A DNA stretch of 41,260 nt from Desertihabitans aurantiacus (GTDB lineage: Bacteria > Actinomycetota > Actinomycetes > Propionibacteriales > Propionibacteriaceae): positions 1 through 41,260 of the forward strand of contig NZ_QPKK01000006.1 in the NCBI RefSeq assembly GCF_003344635.1, written 5' to 3'. Below, piece by piece: positions 38,559-41,260 of the stretch. The position numbers and the translations under genes are program-made. Numbering within the stretch: the stretch's first letter is position 1; each line of letters starts with the position of its first letter. Under the pieces are notes generated by a model that saw only the letters and a program-made list of their open reading frames with translations, did no database searches and was not told the DNA's origin.

Positions 38559-41201
38559 GTGCTCTTCCCCCGTCGCACCCTGTCCGTCCGTCTGATGCCC
38601 GCGCTGGCGAGCCTGGTCACCGCCGCCGCGCTCTGCGTCGCGGTGCTGCCCGCCACCCCCGCCGTCGCCGAACCGGAGGCGGCCGAGGTCGAGATCACCG
38701 AGCTGGCCCTGGAGGTGACCGAGCCGGACGCCAGCGCCTCGCCCGAGCCCAGCGCCTCCCCCGACGCCAGCGCCTCGCCCGAGCCCAGCGCCTCCCCCGA
38801 CGCCAGCGCCTCTCCCGACGCCGGTGCCTCCCCCGACGCCGGTGCCTCCCCCGACGCCAGCGCCTCCCCCGAGGCCAGCGCGTCGCCGGAGCCCAGCCCC
38901 ACCGCCAGCGCCCAGGCCCGGTCGCGGCAGGCCCGCGAGCGGTCCGTGGAGGTGGACGAGGACACCGTGGTCGCCGAGCTCACCGACGAGAGCACCCCGT
39001 CCTTCTCCACCCTCGGGGTCACCTGGGACGGCTCGGACGTCGAGGGCGAGCCCGAGGTCGAGTTCCGCACCCGCAGCGACGGCAGCTGGTCCAGCTGGCA
39101 GACCGCGCCGCTCTCCGACGCCGTCTCGGGGCAGGAGCGCACGGGCACCGACCCCGTCTACGTCGGGGAGTCCGACGGCGTCCAGGTGCGGGTCAGCGGT
39201 GCCGAGGTCGAGGACCCGGAGGTGGCCCTGATCGACCCCGGCAGCTTCGAGGCCCCGTCCGTCCTCGCCCGCCAGGCCGCTCCGGGCACCGCCCGCGCCG
39301 CCGGCAGCGCCGTCCCGCGTCCGGCCTACATCAGCCGGGCCGGCTGGGGCGCGAACGAGAGCTGGCGCTGCGGCGCGAACCGGGTGAACTCCACCATCCA
39401 GGCCGCGATCGTGCACCACACCGCGGGCTCGAACTCCTACACCCGGGCGCAGTCGGCAGGCGTCGTGCGCGGCATCTACGCCTACCACACGCGGACGCTG
39501 GGCTGGTGCGACATCGGCTACAACTTCCTCATCGACAAGTACGGCCAGGTCTTCGAGGGCCGGGCCGGCGGCGTCGACCGTCCGATCATGGGCGCCCACG
39601 CCACCTCCTGGAACACCGACACCGTCGGCATCTCCTTCATGGGCAACTACGAGACCGCCGCCGCGCCGGCCGTGATGCTGGAGGCGGGCGCGCAGGTACT
39701 GGCCTGGAAGCTCTCCCTGCACGGCCGCGACCCCCAGGGCAAGGTCACCCTGGTCGGCAAGTACATCAACCGGATCGCCGGGCACGGCGACGTGATGTCG
39801 ACCGCCTGCCCGGGCCGCTACGTCCGCTCCAAGATGGGCTGGCTGCGCAACCGGGTCGAGGACATCATCGACGGGCCGGTCGAGCACGAGCCCACCCCGA
39901 CGCCGACCCCCACGCCCGCACCGACCACCCCGATCGGTGAGCGCTGGCAGGCGATGGGCGGCCCGGACGGCGTGCTGGGCTGGCCGGTCGCCCCCGAGCA
40001 GGCCATCGCCGGCGGCACCTGGCGGGAGTTCCGCAACCACGACCTCTTCGCCTCTCCCCGCACCGGTGTGCACTGGACCAGCGGCAGCATCCGCACCCGC
40101 TACCGGGCGCTGGGCACCGCGCACTCGGCGCTCGGGTTCCCGACCACCGACGAGCGCGCCTGGCCGACCTCGGCCACCCGCTCCAACACCTTCGAGCACG
40201 GTGCGATCGTGTGGAGCAAGCCCCGTGGGTCGCACGAGATCCGTGGCGCCTTCTGGAACAGCTACCGCGCGGACAGCACGATGCGCCAGCTGCTGGGGGC
40301 GCCGCGCGCGGCGGAACGTCGGCACCCGCAGCTCGGCGTCGCGGTGCAGGACTTCGAGACCGGGATCGCCTTCTGGGACGGCAGGACGACCGCTCTCGGC
40401 GGCGGCTTCGCCAACCACTACCGCCGGCTGTCCGCCGCCCAGCAGGCCGAGCGCGGCATCCCCCTGGGCCCGGAGCAGACCAGCCGCACCAAGCGGGTGC
40501 CCACCCAGCGGCTGAGCAAGGCCACCCTGTTCTGGGTGGACGGCCGCACCCGCGAGGTCTACGGCGCCATCAACACCAAGTACCGCCAGCTGGGGGCCGA
40601 GGCCTCGGTGCTCGGGCTGCCGCTGTCGACGGAGCAGGCCGGTCCGAACGGGTCGCGGATGAGCGAGTTCGAGGACGGCGCGATCGTGTGGACCAAGCAG
40701 CACGGCGCCCGGGTGGTCCGCGGCGGGTTCTGGGACGCCTACCGCACCGACAGCCGGCTGCGGGCCTCCCTCGGTGCGCCCACCACCGACGAGGCACCGC
40801 ACCGCCGCCTGGGCATCCCGGTGCAGGACTTCGAGAAGGGCCGCACCTTCTGGACCGGGCGCACCACCGCCATCACCGGCGGCTTCGCCAACCACTACCG
40901 CCGACTCGACCAGGAGGCCCAGTACGGCCGCGGTGTACCCACCGGACCGGAGCAGACCAGCCGCACGAAGCGCGTCCCGGTCCAGCGGCTGACCAAGTCC
41001 ACCTTCTACTGGGTGGACGGGCGCACCCGCGAGGTCTACGGCCGGATCAACGACACCTACCGCGAGCTGGGCGCCGAGGCGTCCCGGCTGGGGCTGCCGC
41101 TGTCGACGGAGAAGGCCGGACCGAACGGCTCGCGGGTCAGCGCCTTCGAGCACGGCGCCATCACCTGGGCCCAGGGCCGGGCGACCGTCCGCTACTACTG
41201 A
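38559..41201 (+). CDS. Secreted PGRP-type N-acetylmuramoyl-L-alanine amidase with eight LGFP repeats
   Basis: 880 residues from GTG 38559 (GAAAGG upstream). Signal peptide about 1-33 (basic start, LVTAAALCVAVLPATPAVA). Then an Ala-Ser-Pro-Asp/Glu low-complexity linker (58-118), a beta-rich part with SDGSWSSWQTAPLSD, the PGRP/amidase domain (about 254-437) with zinc ligands in VHHTAG (286-287), His409 in GHGDVM and Cys417 in ACPGR, a PTPTPTPTP linker and eight LGFP repeats of about 53 residues (461-880). Reaction: cuts the bond between muramic acid and the stem peptide. LGFP repeats are thought to hold such proteins to the arabinogalactan or cell wall. Complete gene. Confidence 0.92.
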   Translation: MLFPRRTLSVRLMPALASLVTAAALCVAVLPATPAVAEPEAAEVEITELALEVTEPDASASPEPSASPDASASPEPSASPDASASPDAGASPDAGASPDASASPEASASPEPSPTASAQARSRQARERSVEVDEDTVVAELTDESTPSFSTLGVTWDGSDVEGEPEVEFRTRSDGSWSSWQTAPLSDAVSGQERTGTDPVYVGESDGVQVRVSGAEVEDPEVALIDPGSFEAPSVLARQAAPGTARAAGSAVPRPAYISRAGWGANESWRCGANRVNSTIQAAIVHHTAGSNSYTRAQSAGVVRGIYAYHTRTLGWCDIGYNFLIDKYGQVFEGRAGGVDRPIMGAHATSWNTDTVGISFMGNYETAAAPAVMLEAGAQVLAWKLSLHGRDPQGKVTLVGKYINRIAGHGDVMSTACPGRYVRSKMGWLRNRVEDIIDGPVEHEPTPTPTPTPAPTTPIGERWQAMGGPDGVLGWPVAPEQAIAGGTWREFRNHDLFASPRTGVHWTSGSIRTRYRALGTAHSALGFPTTDERAWPTSATRSNTFEHGAIVWSKPRGSHEIRGAFWNSYRADSTMRQLLGAPRAAERRHPQLGVAVQDFETGIAFWDGRTTALGGGFANHYRRLSAAQQAERGIPLGPEQTSRTKRVPTQRLSKATLFWVDGRTREVYGAINTKYRQLGAEASVLGLPLSTEQAGPNGSRMSEFEDGAIVWTKQHGARVVRGGFWDAYRTDSRLRASLGAPTTDEAPHRRLGIPVQDFEKGRTFWTGRTTAITGGFANHYRRLDQEAQYGRGVPTGPEQTSRTKRVPVQRLTKSTFYWVDGRTREVYGRINDTYRELGAEASRLGLPLSTEKAGPNGSRVSAFEHGAITWAQGRATVRYY
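38730..38910. repeat. Low-complexity tandem repeat coding for Ala-Ser-Pro-Asp/Glu linker
   Basis: Units of 15-18 bp such as GACGCCAGCGCCTCCCCC and GAGCCCAGCGCCTCCCCC follow each other about ten times, with silent and Asp/Glu changes. Prone to slippage, so length probably varies between strains. Confidence 0.8.
40189..41142. repeat. 477-bp tandem duplication inside the LGFP region
   Basis: Many landmarks recur at an exact distance of 477 bp (159 codons): GTGCAGGACTTCGAG at 40344 and 40821, GGCTTCGCCA at 40404 and 40881, GAGCAGACCAG at 40473 and 40950, GGGCTGCCGCTGTCGACGGA at 40614 and 41091. So a block of three LGFP repeats (3 x 53 residues) was copied in one step. Confidence 0.85.
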
Positions 41202-41260
41202 GGCGCGGCCCCGCCGTCGGAGGGCTCGTCGGCGAGGTCGCGCAGGGCAGCCCGCCACCG
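41195..41260 (-). CDS. 3' end of a gene entering from the right edge
   Basis: Twenty-one codons on the minus strand with strongly GC-rich third positions, coding for RWRAALRDLADEPSDGGAAPQ, end at TAG 41195-41197. It overlaps the end of the amidase gene by 7 nt. The bulk lies outside the window; product unknown. Confidence 0.4.
   Translation of the reverse strand, partial: RWRAALRDLADEPSDGGAAPQ

Noticed and set aside
38370-41258. Very long open frame on the minus strand opposite the amidase gene
   Set aside because: It is a shadow of the GC-rich, repeat-bearing amidase gene: Gly/Arg/Ala-rich translation, no ribosome binding site, no domain.
1-41260. tRNA, rRNA, CRISPR, insertion sequence, phage or toxin-antitoxin genes
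   Set aside because: Looked for T-loop GTTCGA contexts, regular spacer-repeat arrays, transposase DDE or integrase motifs and paired small genes; none held up.

Overview
The window is very GC-rich, has clear GC bias at third codon positions, and carries several promoters placed for leaderless translation. With a PASTA-domain Ser/Thr kinase, a class II DAHP synthase, LGFP-repeat cell-wall amidase and MsiK-type sugar importer genes, it looks like a chromosomal segment of a high-GC Gram-positive actinobacterium (Actinomycetota). I cannot name the genus from sequence reading alone. No rRNA, tRNA, CRISPR array, insertion sequence or phage gene was seen.

Layout. (1) 1-5.7 kb, core-like: the 3' end of a PASTA kinase (pknL-like position), a DMT exporter, an unknown membrane-anchored protein, a metallo-beta-lactamase-fold hydrolase, a DUF72 protein and a threonine aldolase. 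(2) 6.1-24.9 kb, accessory: a run of small regulator-centred modules with visibly lower GC and AT-rich operators. These are a MerR module (flavin monooxygenase, MerR, DHA1 pump, F420-type NADP reductase, DHA2 pump); a MarR module (MarR, isochorismatase-fold protein, divergent quinone-reductase-like dehydrogenase); a TetR module (TetR, MazG-like protein, SDR, GyrI-like protein, EthD protein, broken SnoaL gene); a second TetR operon (DUF418 membrane protein, glycoside-hydrolase-like protein, TetR); a second MarR operon (GAP-family transporter, MarR, membrane protein); and a phosphotransferase next to an AraC fragment. (3) 25.3-32 kb, core-like: class II DAHP synthase, a response regulator/histidine kinase pair overlapping two tandem acyltransferase genes, an alpha/beta hydrolase, a small acidic membrane protein and a GNAT acetyltransferase. 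(4) 32-38.3 kb: a LacI regulator divergent from a GH127 beta-L-arabinofuranosidase and a sugar ABC importer without its own ATPase. (5) 38.5-41.2 kb: a secreted PGRP/amidase with eight LGFP repeats, then the tail of a gene entering from the right edge.

The most striking signal is in region 2. Four copies of one dyad operator (left half ACCTTCACAC or close to it) lie inside four promoters that share a TTGACC -35 box and an unusual 19-bp spacer. This is the classic MerR promoter layout. It ties the merR/DHA1-pump intergenic region, the monooxygenase, the reductase and the DHA2 pump into one predicted regulon, which looks like a chemical-stress or xenobiotic modification-plus-efflux circuit. Four of the other modules also have their own visible dyads beside their regulators, so the region reads as a stack of self-contained sensor-response cassettes. 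It sits between a kinase and an aroG gene that, from memory, lie close together in mycobacteria.
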